Counted from the first letter of the stretch, positions 1 to 7,918 are shown. The stretch is DNA of 36,019 bases from Lachnospiraceae bacterium (GCA_024682835.1 JAIKYU010000074.1:1-36019); one strand, 5' to 3'. The notes: generated by a model not told the origin, from the letters alone. Translations and numbers: made by a program.

Positions 1-42
1 AAAACCCTTTATCATTCCCAGTTTGCGGGGGAAGCGATCTAG
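1..42 (+). pseudogene. 3' end of an inverted second copy of the ABC exporter gene (partial)
   Basis: The first 14 codons of the plus strand read KTLYHSQFAGEAI and then TAG. These are exactly the last 13 residues and the stop of the exporter encoded on the minus strand at 321-2159. The identity continues past the stop codon for another 68 noncoding bases. The rest of this copy, if it exists, lies outside the window, so whether it is a full gene, a fragment or an assembly chimera cannot be decided here. Confidence 0.7.
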
Positions 43-110
43 GCTTCTTTCGTGAATCGGAATCGCATGTGCATGTCGTTGGAAAAGACGCTGTAATATG
101 ATCATTGCCG
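1..110. repeat. Left arm of a perfect 110-bp inverted repeat
   Basis: Bases 1-110 are the exact reverse complement of bases 253-362, with no mismatch found on base-by-base comparison. The arm holds 42 coding bases of the ABC exporter 3' end and 68 bases of its downstream flank. It reaches the window edge, so its true outer end is unknown. The arms are separated by 142 bases of non-repeated sequence. Confidence 0.95.
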
Positions 111-252
111 GTCTCCCTCTTCCTTATCCTTCATGCGCCGAGACTGCCCAAAATCCCGTTGGTTCTCCGCACGGGTCCGCTCGGAAAGGCTTTCATTTGA
201 AAAAAGCGTTTAGTATTGTATCACAAATCTCCTGTCATGGGAAGCATTCGGA
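111..252. other. Unique 142-bp spacer between the inverted repeat arms
   Basis: This stretch holds no convincing gene. Read on the minus strand it contains a TACAAT box (near 205-210) without a well-spaced -35 partner. No rho-independent terminator for the exporter operon was recognised in it. Confidence 0.5.
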
Positions 253-362
253 CGGCAATGATCATATTACAGCGTCTTTTCCAACGACATGCACATGCGA
301 TTCCGATTCACGAAAGAAGCCTAGATCGCTTCCCCCGCAAACTGGGAATGATAAAGGGTTTT
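253..362. repeat. Right arm of a perfect 110-bp inverted repeat
   Basis: This is the exact reverse complement of bases 1-110. It covers the last 13 codons and stop of the minus-strand ABC exporter gene plus 68 bases downstream of it. Pairing stops abruptly at 252/111, with no tapering of identity, which is the pattern of a recent event or an assembly or amplification artefact rather than two diverged paralogues. Confidence 0.95.
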
Positions 363-2159
363 GTAAAAACCGCCGGCGGCGATCAGTTCATCGTGCGTTC
401 CCTGCTCGATGACCCGGCCGTCCTTCATCACAAGGATGCGGTCGGCATTCCGGATGGTAGAGAGGCGGTGGGCCACGATAAAGCTGGTCCTGCCGCTCAT
501 CAGTTTTTCAAACGCGTCCTGGATCTTTAATTCCGTGCGTGTATCGATCGAGCTGGTTGCTTCATCGAGAATGAGCATCGCCGGATCGGAAGCCATCACA
601 CGTGCGATGCACAATAGCTGCCGCTGTCCCTGGGAAAGCCCGTCGCTCTCGTCGGAAACCATCGTGTCATAGCCTTCCGGGAGCCTCAGGACAAAGTCAT
701 CCACATGACAGGTCTCTGCCGCGGCGCGCACACGCGCGTCGAGCTCCTCTCCATACGCAGGCTTCTTCGGTACCGGACCATTCAAACGCTCTCCGTCCGC
801 CATTTTGCCCACTGCGGATCCCTCACGGATCCCCATGGCGATGTTGTCCCGGATCGTGCCGGTTTTGAGCCAGGTCTCCTGCAGCACCATGCCGAAGCCG
901 TCACGCAGGACATTTCGTTTCATGTCCCGGATCGGGATCCCGTCTATGCGGATCTCACCGGCGTCCGTATCATAAAACCGCATCAGAAGATTCACCAGCG
1001 TCGTCTTGCCGCTTCCCGTGGGGCCCACGATCGCGATGCGCTGTCCCGGTTCCACATGCAGGTTGAGATGCTCGATGAGCCTGCGCTCCTTATTGTAGGA
1101 AAACGCCACATCCTCCAGCGCGATGTCTCCCCGGAACGCCGCGGCTGCTTCCGCGTTTTCCGCGTCCGGCGTCTCTGGCTCCTCATCGATCAGTTCAAAG
1201 ATGCGTCCCGCACAGGCAATGGCATTCTGCAGCTCCGTCACCACCCCGGAGATCTCGTTGAACGGCTTGGTATACTGGCTCGCATAGGAAAGAAACGCCG
1301 CCAGCTTTCCGACGGTGATCACGCCGCGCAGGGCAAAAAAGGCACCGCCCACACCGATTCCCATGTAGATTAACGCATTGATGAACCGCGTGGTCGGGTT
1401 CGTGAGAGAGGAGTAAAAGGTCGCCTTCAGGGAGCATCTGCGCAGCCGTTCATTCATCTTAGCAAAGGTCTCCTCCTCTGCCCGCTGCCTTCCGAAGGCG
1501 GTGACCACGCGCTGCGCGTTGATCTTTTCATCGATAAATCCGGTCTGCTCACCGCGCACCTGTGCCTGCTCGGCAAACATCCGGGCCGTCGCCCGTGAGA
1601 TCACGAACGCCGCGACAAAGGACAACGGCGTCAGGCCCACTACGATCAGCGTGATCCACCCGTTGACCGAGAGCATGAACAGGAAGGTGCCGAGGATCGT
1701 GCAGACGCCGGTGAAAAACTGCGTGAACCCCATGAGCAGTCCGTCCGCAAAGGTGTCCACATCGGCGACCACGCGGCTGATGATGTCCCCCGCCGGATGG
1801 GAATCGATATAGGAGAGCGGGAGCTTTTCGATCTTTTCGAACGCGTCCTTGCGGAGCCTTTCCACGACGCCCCAGGTCATGCGGTTGTTCAGCACACTGA
1901 CCAGCCACTGGGAGACCGCCAGAATGACCGCCGCAATCCCGATGCGCAGGCAGGTCGCATAAACCGCGGAAAAGTCGACCTTCCCCTGACCCAGCATAAA
2001 ATCCACGACCTCGCCGGACTGCTTCGGAATGTAGAGCGCACAGCCGACCGTGATCACGGACAGCACAATCGACAAAACCAGACTCGTCCGGTAATCGCCG
2101 ATATACCGGAGCACGCGGCGGATCGTCCTGCCGCCGTATTTCTGCCCGCGCGCGCTCAT
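321..2159 (-). CDS. Heterodimeric ABC exporter, subunit with catalytic Walker B
   Basis: A 612-residue fused permease/ATPase half-transporter of the multidrug/lipid exporter (ABC_membrane plus ABC_tran) type, acting in the cytoplasmic membrane. The first ~320 residues hold the transmembrane domain and the remainder the nucleotide-binding domain: Walker A GPTGSGKT near residue 379, Walker B ILDEATSSID near 530 with the catalytic Glu present. The signature is LSQGQ rather than LSGGQ. The start overlaps the stop of the preceding exporter gene by four bases (ATGA), implying translational coupling and a 1:1 partner. The pairing of a non-canonical signature here with a Walker B Asp in the partner matches the asymmetric TM287/288 and BmrCD type of heterodimer. 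The substrate cannot be told. Its 3' end lies inside a perfect inverted repeat. Confidence 0.93.
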   Translation of the reverse strand: MSARGQKYGGRTIRRVLRYIGDYRTSLVLSIVLSVITVGCALYIPKQSGEVVDFMLGQGKVDFSAVYATCLRIGIAAVILAVSQWLVSVLNNRMTWGVVERLRKDAFEKIEKLPLSYIDSHPAGDIISRVVADVDTFADGLLMGFTQFFTGVCTILGTFLFMLSVNGWITLIVVGLTPLSFVAAFVISRATARMFAEQAQVRGEQTGFIDEKINAQRVVTAFGRQRAEEETFAKMNERLRRCSLKATFYSSLTNPTTRFINALIYMGIGVGGAFFALRGVITVGKLAAFLSYASQYTKPFNEISGVVTELQNAIACAGRIFELIDEEPETPDAENAEAAAAFRGDIALEDVAFSYNKERRLIEHLNLHVEPGQRIAIVGPTGSGKTTLVNLLMRFYDTDAGEIRIDGIPIRDMKRNVLRDGFGMVLQETWLKTGTIRDNIAMGIREGSAVGKMADGERLNGPVPKKPAYGEELDARVRAAAETCHVDDFVLRLPEGYDTMVSDESDGLSQGQRQLLCIARVMASDPAMLILDEATSSIDTRTELKIQDAFEKLMSGRTSFIVAHRLSTIRNADRILVMKDGRVIEQGTHDELIAAGGFYKTLYHSQFAGEAI

Positions 2160-3940
2160 GAAACCGCCTCCGACGCATCCGCGTCCATACCCTCCGGAAA
2201 CTGGGAATAATAAATCTCCCGATAGACCTCGCAGGTCTCAATCAGCTCCTCATGTTTTCCCTGCGCGACAAGCCGTCCCCGGTCCAGCACCAGGATCCGG
2301 TCCGCGAAACGGACGGAGGGCACCCGCTGCGACACGATAAAGATCGTCATCTGCCCGCTCATCTTCCGGATCGCGGTGCGAAGCTTCAGATCCGTCGCAA
2401 AATCCAGCGCCGACGCCGCATCATCGAGGATCAGAATGTCCGGCCTGCGCATGAGCGCGCGCGCGATGGAGAGTCTCTGTTTCTGCCCGCCGGACAGATT
2501 GCGCGCTCCCTGCGCCAGCGCAAATTCGATCCCGCCGGGCTTAGCGTCCACAAATTCCGCCGACTGCGATGCTTCCAGCGCCTCACGGATAAGCGCCTCC
2601 TCCGGGATGCCGTCCGCCGCGCCGCCTTCGTTCCCGGAAGGCGCTTCCTTCATCCCGAACCGCAGGTTCTCGCGGATCGAGCCGGAGAACAGCTCCGCCT
2701 TCTGAAAGACCATGCCGATCCGTCTTCTCAGGCCGTCTCTCCGAAGATCCTTCACGTCCTCTCCGAAAACCCGCACGCTTCCTTCCGTCGCGTCATAAAA
2801 CCGTGGAATCAGGTGCACCAGGGAGGATTTGCCGGAGCCCGTGCCGCCGATGATGCCGATGGTCTCCCCCTTGTGCGCGGTGAAGGTGATGTCGTGCAGC
2901 GCCTCCGCGCCTGCGCCCGCGTACCGGAGAGACACGTGATCAAAGACGACCGCCGCATCCGCGTCCCTGTCTTGAACGGCATCCTCCGTCTCCTCTTCCG
3001 TCTCCACGGCGAGCACCGCGGCGATACGGTCTCCGCTCGCCGACGCGCGGGAGATCGTCACGATCAGATTGGCAAATTTGACAAGCTCAATAAGGATCTG
3101 CGACATGTAGTTTAAGAGTGCGACCATTTGTCCCTGCGTCAGATTGCCGGTTTCCACGCGGAACGCACCCGCGAGGATCAGGATCAGGATCCCGGTGTTG
3201 ACGACCACCTGTGTCAGCGGATTCAGCAGCCCGGATACCGCGCCGGTCACCTGCTGGGTGTGCGTGTACGCATCGGCCGCCGCATCAAATCCGGCCCGTT
3301 CCGCCTCCTGCCTGTTGAACGCACGGATGACGCGCGCCCCCACCAGATTTTCCCGCGTGTGCAAAAGCACCTCGTCCAGTTTTCCCTGCGCAGCCTTGTA
3401 GAGCGGCGCGGTTTTGCGCATGATGAGAAACACGATCAGGGAAAGCACCGGGATCACGGCGACAAAAATGAGCGCTGCGCGGGCATCCACCGTAAACGCC
3501 ATGATTGTGGCGCCCACCACGACAAAGGGGGAACGCAGGATCAGCCGCAGCACCATGTTCACGCCGTTCTGCGCCTGATTCACATCGCTGGTCAGGCGGG
3601 TGGTCAGCGTTCGGGTCCCGATGGTGTCAAGCTGCGTAAAGGAGAACCGTTCGATCTTTTCAAAAAGAGCCATGCGCACTTCAGCGGCAAAGCCCACAGC
3701 CGCGCGCGCGGCAAAGAACTGCGCCGTGATCGCGGACACAAGGCCGACAAACGCCAGCAGCGCAAGGAGCCCACCCATCGCAAGGATCGTCTTCTCGTCG
3801 TGCCCGATGATCCCGGCATCGATCAGATGCGCCATGACCAACGGCACGATCAGTTCAAACACCACCTCCAGCAGTTTGAAAAGCGGTGCCAGTACCGTCT
3901 CTTTTCTGTAGTTTCTGAGATAAATCAGAAGGGATCGCAT
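2156..3940 (-). CDS. Heterodimeric ABC exporter, subunit with degenerate Walker B
   Basis: A 594-residue half-transporter with an N-terminal six-helix membrane domain and a C-terminal ATPase domain. Walker A is GGTGSGKSS near residue 364 and the signature LSGGQKQ, near 479, is canonical. Walker B reads ILILDDAASALD near 505, so the catalytic Glu is replaced by Asp. That is the hallmark of the low-turnover site in heterodimeric exporters, where this subunit supplies the degenerate Walker motifs. It starts 13 bases after the DUF362 gene with an AAAGGA ribosome binding site, and its last four bases overlap the start of the partner gene. Export of a drug, lipid or peptide is possible; nothing in the sequence picks one. 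Confidence 0.93.
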   Translation of the reverse strand: MRSLLIYLRNYRKETVLAPLFKLLEVVFELIVPLVMAHLIDAGIIGHDEKTILAMGGLLALLAFVGLVSAITAQFFAARAAVGFAAEVRMALFEKIERFSFTQLDTIGTRTLTTRLTSDVNQAQNGVNMVLRLILRSPFVVVGATIMAFTVDARAALIFVAVIPVLSLIVFLIMRKTAPLYKAAQGKLDEVLLHTRENLVGARVIRAFNRQEAERAGFDAAADAYTHTQQVTGAVSGLLNPLTQVVVNTGILILILAGAFRVETGNLTQGQMVALLNYMSQILIELVKFANLIVTISRASASGDRIAAVLAVETEEETEDAVQDRDADAAVVFDHVSLRYAGAGAEALHDITFTAHKGETIGIIGGTGSGKSSLVHLIPRFYDATEGSVRVFGEDVKDLRRDGLRRRIGMVFQKAELFSGSIRENLRFGMKEAPSGNEGGAADGIPEEALIREALEASQSAEFVDAKPGGIEFALAQGARNLSGGQKQRLSIARALMRRPDILILDDAASALDFATDLKLRTAIRKMSGQMTIFIVSQRVPSVRFADRILVLDRGRLVAQGKHEELIETCEVYREIYYSQFPEGMDADASEAVS

Positions 3941-3953
3941 GGACGCTGTCCTT

Positions 3954-5078
3954 TCAAAGTCTCACCACCTCATATTCCCTGCTGCCCAGACCGATCTTTT
4001 CCGCGTGCTCAAGGGTTTCCCTCCAGTGGACGTTCGGATTGCTGTCCAGAAAATGATCATGATGATGATGCCAGCCCTCGCGGCTTAAGTTGTCGGAAAG
4101 CTGACTGTTCGGCAACGGATCCGCCGCGAGACACGCGTCCACGCACGCCTGATCCAGCGCGACCGGATCGAACGAGGCAAACATCCCGATATCGGGCAGA
4201 ATCGGGGCATCATTCTCCCCGTGGCAGTCGCAGTTGGGCGAGATGTCCTGGACGAGGGAAATGTGGAAATGCGGGCGACCCGCACAGACCGCCGCGGCAT
4301 ACTCCGCCATCTTACAGCCCAGCATCTCAAAGGCATTCTCATTGTCATTGGAGATCGCGTCAAAGGCACAGGCCCCGATGCAGCGGCCGCAGCCCTTACA
4401 GATATCCGGATGAATAAAGGCCTTGCCGTTATTCTCATAGGTGATCGCGTCCGATCCGCATTCTTTGGCACAGCGTCTGCAGCTGCGGCAGAGGTTCTGA
4501 TCAACGGTGGGCTTGCCCTCCTTATGCTGCTGCATCTTGCCGGCGCGGCTGCCGCAGCCCATACCGATATTCTTGATCGCGCCGCCGAAACCGGCTTCCT
4601 CATGGCCCTTGAAATGGGACAGGCTGATGAACACATCGGCATCCATGACCGCCGTGCCGATATAGGCTTCTTTGCAGTAAACGCCGTTCGGCACGGGGAC
4701 CGTCACCTCATCCGTGCCGCGAAGCCCATCCGCGATGATCACATGACAGCCCGTCGTGACTGTGTTGAACCCGTTGATTTCCGCGCAGTCAAGATGATCG
4801 AGCGCATTCTTACGGCTGCCCGGATAGAGTGTATTGCAGTCGGTGAGGAACGGCCTGCCGCCCGACTCCTTCACCAGTTCCGCCACTGCACGCGCATAGT
4901 TGGGCCGCAGGAACGCGAGATTCCCCAGTTCCCCGAAGTGCATCTTGATCGCGACAAAACGCCCGTCCATCGGAATCGTGGCGATTCCTGCCCGCCGACA
5001 GAGCTTCTTCAGCTTATCTGTCAGAGACGTGCCGATCCCTGTCCTGAAATCCGTGAAATAAACCTGTGATCCCGACAT
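3954..5078 (-). CDS. DUF362 protein with two 4Fe-4S ferredoxin motifs
   Basis: A 374-residue DUF362-family iron-sulfur protein. Residues 1-190 form the DUF362 domain. Two bacterial ferredoxin motifs follow: C197-C200-C203-C207 and C227-C230-C233-C237, each of the CxxCxxCxxxC type that binds a 4Fe-4S cluster. A histidine-rich patch (HHHHDH) lies near the C terminus. The start at 5078 is chosen because a strong AAAGGAGGAG ribosome binding site sits just upstream; the reading frame extends 31 codons further but that extension is Arg/Cys-rich and lacks family character. No signal peptide is visible, so it is probably cytosolic. The family is common in anaerobes and its reaction is not established; electron transfer is inferred from the clusters. 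It is the first gene of the operon with the two ABC exporter subunits. Confidence 0.9.
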   Translation of the reverse strand: MSGSQVYFTDFRTGIGTSLTDKLKKLCRRAGIATIPMDGRFVAIKMHFGELGNLAFLRPNYARAVAELVKESGGRPFLTDCNTLYPGSRKNALDHLDCAEINGFNTVTTGCHVIIADGLRGTDEVTVPVPNGVYCKEAYIGTAVMDADVFISLSHFKGHEEAGFGGAIKNIGMGCGSRAGKMQQHKEGKPTVDQNLCRSCRRCAKECGSDAITYENNGKAFIHPDICKGCGRCIGACAFDAISNDNENAFEMLGCKMAEYAAAVCAGRPHFHISLVQDISPNCDCHGENDAPILPDIGMFASFDPVALDQACVDACLAADPLPNSQLSDNLSREGWHHHHDHFLDSNPNVHWRETLEHAEKIGLGSREYEVVRL

Positions 5079-5081
5079 GTG

Positions 5082-5091
5082 TCTCCTCCTT
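5082..5091 (-). promoter_or_regulatory. Ribosome binding site deciding the DUF362 start
   Basis: On the minus strand AAAGGAGGAG lies a few bases before the ATG at 5078. It matches the anti-Shine-Dalgarno sequence closely and argues against the longer in-frame start at 5171. Confidence 0.8.
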
Positions 5092-5136
5092 TGTCCCCCC
5101 CAAAAACACGTTTTGACTGTTCTTTCAGCGTCTGAC

Positions 5137-5168
5137 GCACCGCACGCCCGCCATCCGGGCCTGCGGTG
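5137..5168 (-). promoter_or_regulatory. Leader stem-loop upstream of the DUF362-ABC operon
   Basis: On the minus strand GCACCGCA pairs with TGCGGTGC and encloses GCCCG-GATGG-CGGGC, giving a nearly perfect 13-bp stem broken by one G/G mismatch. It lies between the predicted promoter at 5179-5207 and the start codon, so it would be in the 5' leader. No T-run follows directly, which argues against a plain terminator. It could be an attenuator half, a protein-binding RNA site or an mRNA stabiliser. Confidence 0.5.
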
Positions 5169-5178
5169 CATTCAGTAT

Positions 5179-5207
5179 CATTGTACGGTATTCACGGCAC
5201 TTCTGCA
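5179..5207 (-). promoter_or_regulatory. Predicted promoter of the DUF362-ABC operon
   Basis: On the minus strand TTGCAG (5202-5207) and TACAAT (5179-5184) are separated by 17 bases, a good match to a vegetative sigma factor promoter. It would give a leader of about 95 bases containing the stem-loop at 5137-5168. Confidence 0.55.
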
Positions 5208-5363
5208 AATGATGTTAAGGTCAAAAGTCAATTTACCCCCTATGATGTCCACGGATTGCTTCGTTGCTTCGCAAAGCTACGCTTCGCTCCGCATACACTC
5301 ACACGAAGCTCATACTTTGCATTCGCTAAGTGTTCGTAGTATCTCGCATCTCCGCTCCGCTTC

Positions 5364-5410
5364 GGTCGGCGCAGATCCGAGATCCACTGGATCTCGTGCG
5401 CCCTCCGACC
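5364..5410. repeat. Long imperfect hairpin
   Basis: GGTCGG at the left end pairs with CCGACC at the right, CGCA with TGCG, and GAGATCC with GGATCTC around an ACT loop. The arms are interrupted by a short unpaired GATCC on one side and CCCT on the other. It forms the core of the structured intergenic element. Confidence 0.65.
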
Positions 5411-5421
5411 ATTCGCAATCC

Positions 5422-5452
5422 GCAGCGATGCCCAAAGTACGGGCATCGCTGC
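5422..5452. repeat. Perfect 12-bp stem, 7-base loop
   Basis: GCAGCGATGCCC (5422-5433) and GGGCATCGCTGC (5441-5452) are exact reverse complements around AAAGTAC. No T-run follows on either strand, so a rho-independent terminator is unlikely; the stem closes the structured element upstream of the hsp20 promoter. Confidence 0.7.
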
Positions 5453-5512
5453 AGATTAGAATTTGTTTATAATTTCATCCCGTTTTCTTAATCACTTTTA
5501 ATTACCCGTTAA

Positions 5513-5540
5513 TTGCTATTTGTTCTAAATGTGCTATAAC
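5513..5540 (+). promoter_or_regulatory. Candidate hsp20 promoter
   Basis: TTGCTA (5513-5518) and TATAAC (5535-5540) are separated by 16 bases in an AT-rich stretch. The resulting leader would be about 175 bases and contains a 6-bp CGGCGG/CCGCCG stem near 5671-5694. No CIRCE operator (TTAGCACTC inverted repeat) was found, so HrcA control is not supported. Confidence 0.4.
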
Positions 5541-5722
5541 AGACTCAGAACAAGGGAAGCGAAGAGCACCGAAAAGGAAAAGCCATCGTCCCGGGTTCGG
5601 CGTAACCTGATACCGCCGCTGCAGACGGACTTAAGGAATCGCACCGGATGCGCGGCATGAATCGCACGACGGCGGCCGGAGAATGACCGCCGGGTGCTCA
5701 TAAAGAAAGGGAGGTAAGCATT

Positions 5723-6199
5723 ATGTTCAGACCGGCACTGTGGAGCAACAGGAACAACAACAATAACGAGTGCGGCATGGTCCGCTACGAGGATCCGTTC
5801 GATTTCATGGATCGGATGTTCGGAGATTTCTTCACGGACTTCGGCGGCCCGCTCTCCGCACAGGGACTCAAGACCGATGTGATCGATCTGGGAGATTCCT
5901 ATAAGCTCGAAGCGGATCTGCCAGGCTTCAACAAGGAAGACATCAAGGTCGACCTCAAGGACGGCATGCTCACCATCGCAGCGGAGCACAAGACGGAAAA
6001 TAACGAAAAGGACAAGGAAGGCAAATATGTCCGCCGTGAGCGGAGCCAGATGAGCTATTCAAGAGCCTTCCGCGTTGAGGGCATCGAGCCCGAGGACATC
6101 CTGGCACAGTACAAAAACGGTGTCCTTTCGGTGACGATCCCCAAGAAAGAGGCCGTTCCCGAAAAGGAAGAAGCAAAACGCATCGAAGTGCAGGGATGA
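5723..6199 (+). CDS. Small heat shock protein, Hsp20/alpha-crystallin family
   Basis: A 158-residue cytosolic ATP-independent holdase chaperone. An Asn-rich, Phe-containing N-terminal arm (about residues 1-45) precedes the alpha-crystallin domain (about 48-140), which ends in the family motif GVLSVTIPK. The C-terminal tail carries an I-x-V motif (RIEVQG), the element that docks neighbouring dimers in oligomers. Length and architecture are normal for the family. A strong GGGAGGT ribosome binding site precedes the ATG. It is the only complete plus-strand gene in the window, is monocistronic, and ends at a bidirectional terminator shared with the convergent ATPase gene. Confidence 0.96.
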   Translation: MFRPALWSNRNNNNNECGMVRYEDPFDFMDRMFGDFFTDFGGPLSAQGLKTDVIDLGDSYKLEADLPGFNKEDIKVDLKDGMLTIAAEHKTENNEKDKEGKYVRRERSQMSYSRAFRVEGIEPEDILAQYKNGVLSVTIPKKEAVPEKEEAKRIEVQG

Positions 6200-6234
6200 C
6201 GCTCAGCCGTTTTGCGTGAGACGATTGGTTCTGC

Positions 6235-6270
6235 AAAAACCGGGTGCCGCGAACGCGACACCCGGTTTTT
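6235..6270. terminator. Bidirectional rho-independent terminator
   Basis: AAAAACCGGGTG (6235-6246) pairs perfectly with CACCCGGTTTTT (6259-6270), with a further CGC/GCG pair inside the loop. The A-run and T-run flanks make it work in both directions, which fits its position between the convergent hsp20 and HerA-like genes. Confidence 0.93.
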
Positions 6271-6307
6271 CTGTAGCTTTATGATCTTCTCAATCCGTCT
6301 TATCCCC

Positions 6308-7918
6308 TTACGATTTAAACAGCGTGGACAGAATCCCCCTGCCGAGGCTCGCACCGACGTTGCCGCCCAGTGTTTTGCCGAATTTGCCGAACTTGCTGCC
6401 GACCGACTTGCCCACCTCACGGCCGACCGTACCGGCGACAGAGGAACCGACGGATTTGACCGCCCGTTTTCTGACATTTGCCTCCTTCTGCTTTTCCCGC
6501 TCCTTCTCGCGCTCTGCCCGTTCCGCCGCCTTCGCCGCCGCCTTTTCCTCCGCGGCAGCCTGCTTTGCAGCCTCCTTATCAGCCAGTTCCTGCTCCTTTT
6601 CCTCTTCCCTGCGCGCTTCTTCCTCGAGCCCCATGCGCTGCAGAAACTCATAAGCCGAATCCGGATCGATTGCCTTGGCATACTTGCTGTACAGCATGGA
6701 TGCCTTGATCGCGTGATCGCGCTCCGCATCCGAGATGCTGCCGAAGGAACACCGCGGCGGCAGAATGGCTGCCTGCTCGCAGATGCCGGGCGTCCCGTCC
6801 TCGTTCAGGAAGGAGATCACCGCTTCGCCGGTTCCCAGCGCCATAATGGCCTCATACGTGTCGAAATCAGGATTTTCACGGAAGCTCATCGCCGCTGCCT
6901 TCACGGCCTTCTGCTCGGCAGGCGTGTAGGCATGAAGTGCGTGCTCGATCTTGTTGCCCAGCTGCGCCAGCACCCCGTCCGGAATATCCCGCGGATTCTG
7001 CGTGCAGAAGTAAACGCCCACACCCTTGGAGCGAATGAGCTTCACGACCTGCTCGATTTTCTCGAGCAGAACCTTGGGTGCGCCGTTGAAAAGAAGGTGT
7101 GCCTCATCGAAAAAGAACACCATCTTCGGTTTTTCGAGATCACCGACCTCCGGGAGCGTTTCAAAAAGCTCGGAAAGAAGCCACAGCAGGAAGGTGGAAT
7201 AGAGCTTCCCGTTGCTGATCAGGCTCTCGGAATCCAGAATATGAATCATGCCGCGGCCGCCCTCGCCCGTCGAGAACCAGTCCGTGATGTTTAATGCCGT
7301 CTCGCCGAAAAAGGTCTCCCCGCCCTCCAGTTCCAGCGCGACCACCGCGCGCGTGATGGTGTTGATCGAGGCCTTGGCGATATTGCCGTACTCCTCCGAG
7401 AATTCCTTATTGTGCTCGGCGATGTAGGACAGAAGCGCCTTGAGGTCCTTGGTGTCGATCAGCAGCAGATCGTTGTCGTCCGCGATCTTAAAGGCAATCG
7501 TCATAAGAGAGGACTGCAGGTCATTGAGTCCCAGAATCCGGGAGAGAAGCATCGGTCCCATCTCCGAGATCGTCGTGCGCAGCTGGATCCCCTTTTCCCC
7601 GAAGACATCCCAAAAGGTTACCGGGTAGCCCTGATAGGCAAAGCCTCTCTCGCTCAGACCGAAGCGCTCGATCCGCGCCTGCATATCCGCACTCTCCGTC
7701 CCCTTCTTCATGATCCCGGCGATATCCCCCTTGACATCCGCCATGAAAACCGGGACACCCAGATCACTGAAGGATTCGGCCAGCACCTTTAAGGTAACCG
7801 TCTTGCCGGTGCCGGTGGCTCCCGCGATCAGCCCGTGGCGGTTTGCCATCTGCGGAAGAAGAAATACGCCTTCCCCTTCTTTTGTTGTGCCAACCCAGAT
7901 TTCACCGTCTACTACCAT
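6308..7918 (-). CDS. HerA-like P-loop ATPase (DUF853, YjgR family)
   Basis: A 536-residue ATPase of the DUF853/HerA-FtsK superfamily. Walker A is GATGTGKT at residues 33-40, and a hydrophobic Walker B strand ends in FFFDEAHLLF. The C-terminal ~100 residues are an Ala/Glu/Lys/Arg coiled coil followed by a Gly/Ser/Lys-rich tail (SVGSKFGKFGKTLGG), as is usual in this family. The ATG at 7918 is preferred to a GTG two codons upstream because AAAGGAG lies five bases before the ATG. It is the last gene after hflK and hflC, 59 bases downstream of hflC, and ends at the shared terminator. The biological role of YjgR-type proteins is not settled; a DNA or membrane-linked motor function is inference. Confidence 0.9.
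   Translation of the reverse strand: MVVDGEIWVGTTKEGEGVFLLPQMANRHGLIAGATGTGKTVTLKVLAESFSDLGVPVFMADVKGDIAGIMKKGTESADMQARIERFGLSERGFAYQGYPVTFWDVFGEKGIQLRTTISEMGPMLLSRILGLNDLQSSLMTIAFKIADDNDLLLIDTKDLKALLSYIAEHNKEFSEEYGNIAKASINTITRAVVALELEGGETFFGETALNITDWFSTGEGGRGMIHILDSESLISNGKLYSTFLLWLLSELFETLPEVGDLEKPKMVFFFDEAHLLFNGAPKVLLEKIEQVVKLIRSKGVGVYFCTQNPRDIPDGVLAQLGNKIEHALHAYTPAEQKAVKAAAMSFRENPDFDTYEAIMALGTGEAVISFLNEDGTPGICEQAAILPPRCSFGSISDAERDHAIKASMLYSKYAKAIDPDSAYEFLQRMGLEEEARREEEKEQELADKEAAKQAAAEEKAAAKAAERAEREKEREKQKEANVRKRAVKSVGSSVAGTVGREVGKSVGSKFGKFGKTLGGNVGASLGRGILSTLFKS

Larger units (their letters stand above)
5253..5452. repeat. Hairpin-rich intergenic element, possible interspersed repeat
   Basis: This 200-bp stretch between two divergent promoters is built of nested inverted repeats. 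GGATTGC (5253-5259) is complementary to GCAATCC (5415-5421). Inside lies a long imperfect hairpin (5364-5410), and a perfect 12-bp stem follows (5422-5452). The sequence is rich in GCTTCG/CTCCGC words unlike the flanking genes. The short reading frames across it look like repeat translations, not proteins. A genome-wide multicopy element is inferred; only one copy is in this window. Confidence 0.5.

Noticed and set aside
253..530. Plus-strand small protein starting near 258 inside the inverted repeat
   Set aside because: Most of it is antisense to the ABC exporter and it lacks family character; its duplication in the left arm only reflects the inverted repeat.
5240..5446. A 68-codon minus-strand frame in the 5079-5722 gap
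   Set aside because: It translates the hairpin-rich element, is rich in Arg/Ser/Ala from repeated GCTTCG words, and has no ribosome binding site or domain.
5500..5722. CIRCE operator upstream of hsp20
   Set aside because: No TTAGCACTC-N9-GAGTGCTAA or near match was found.
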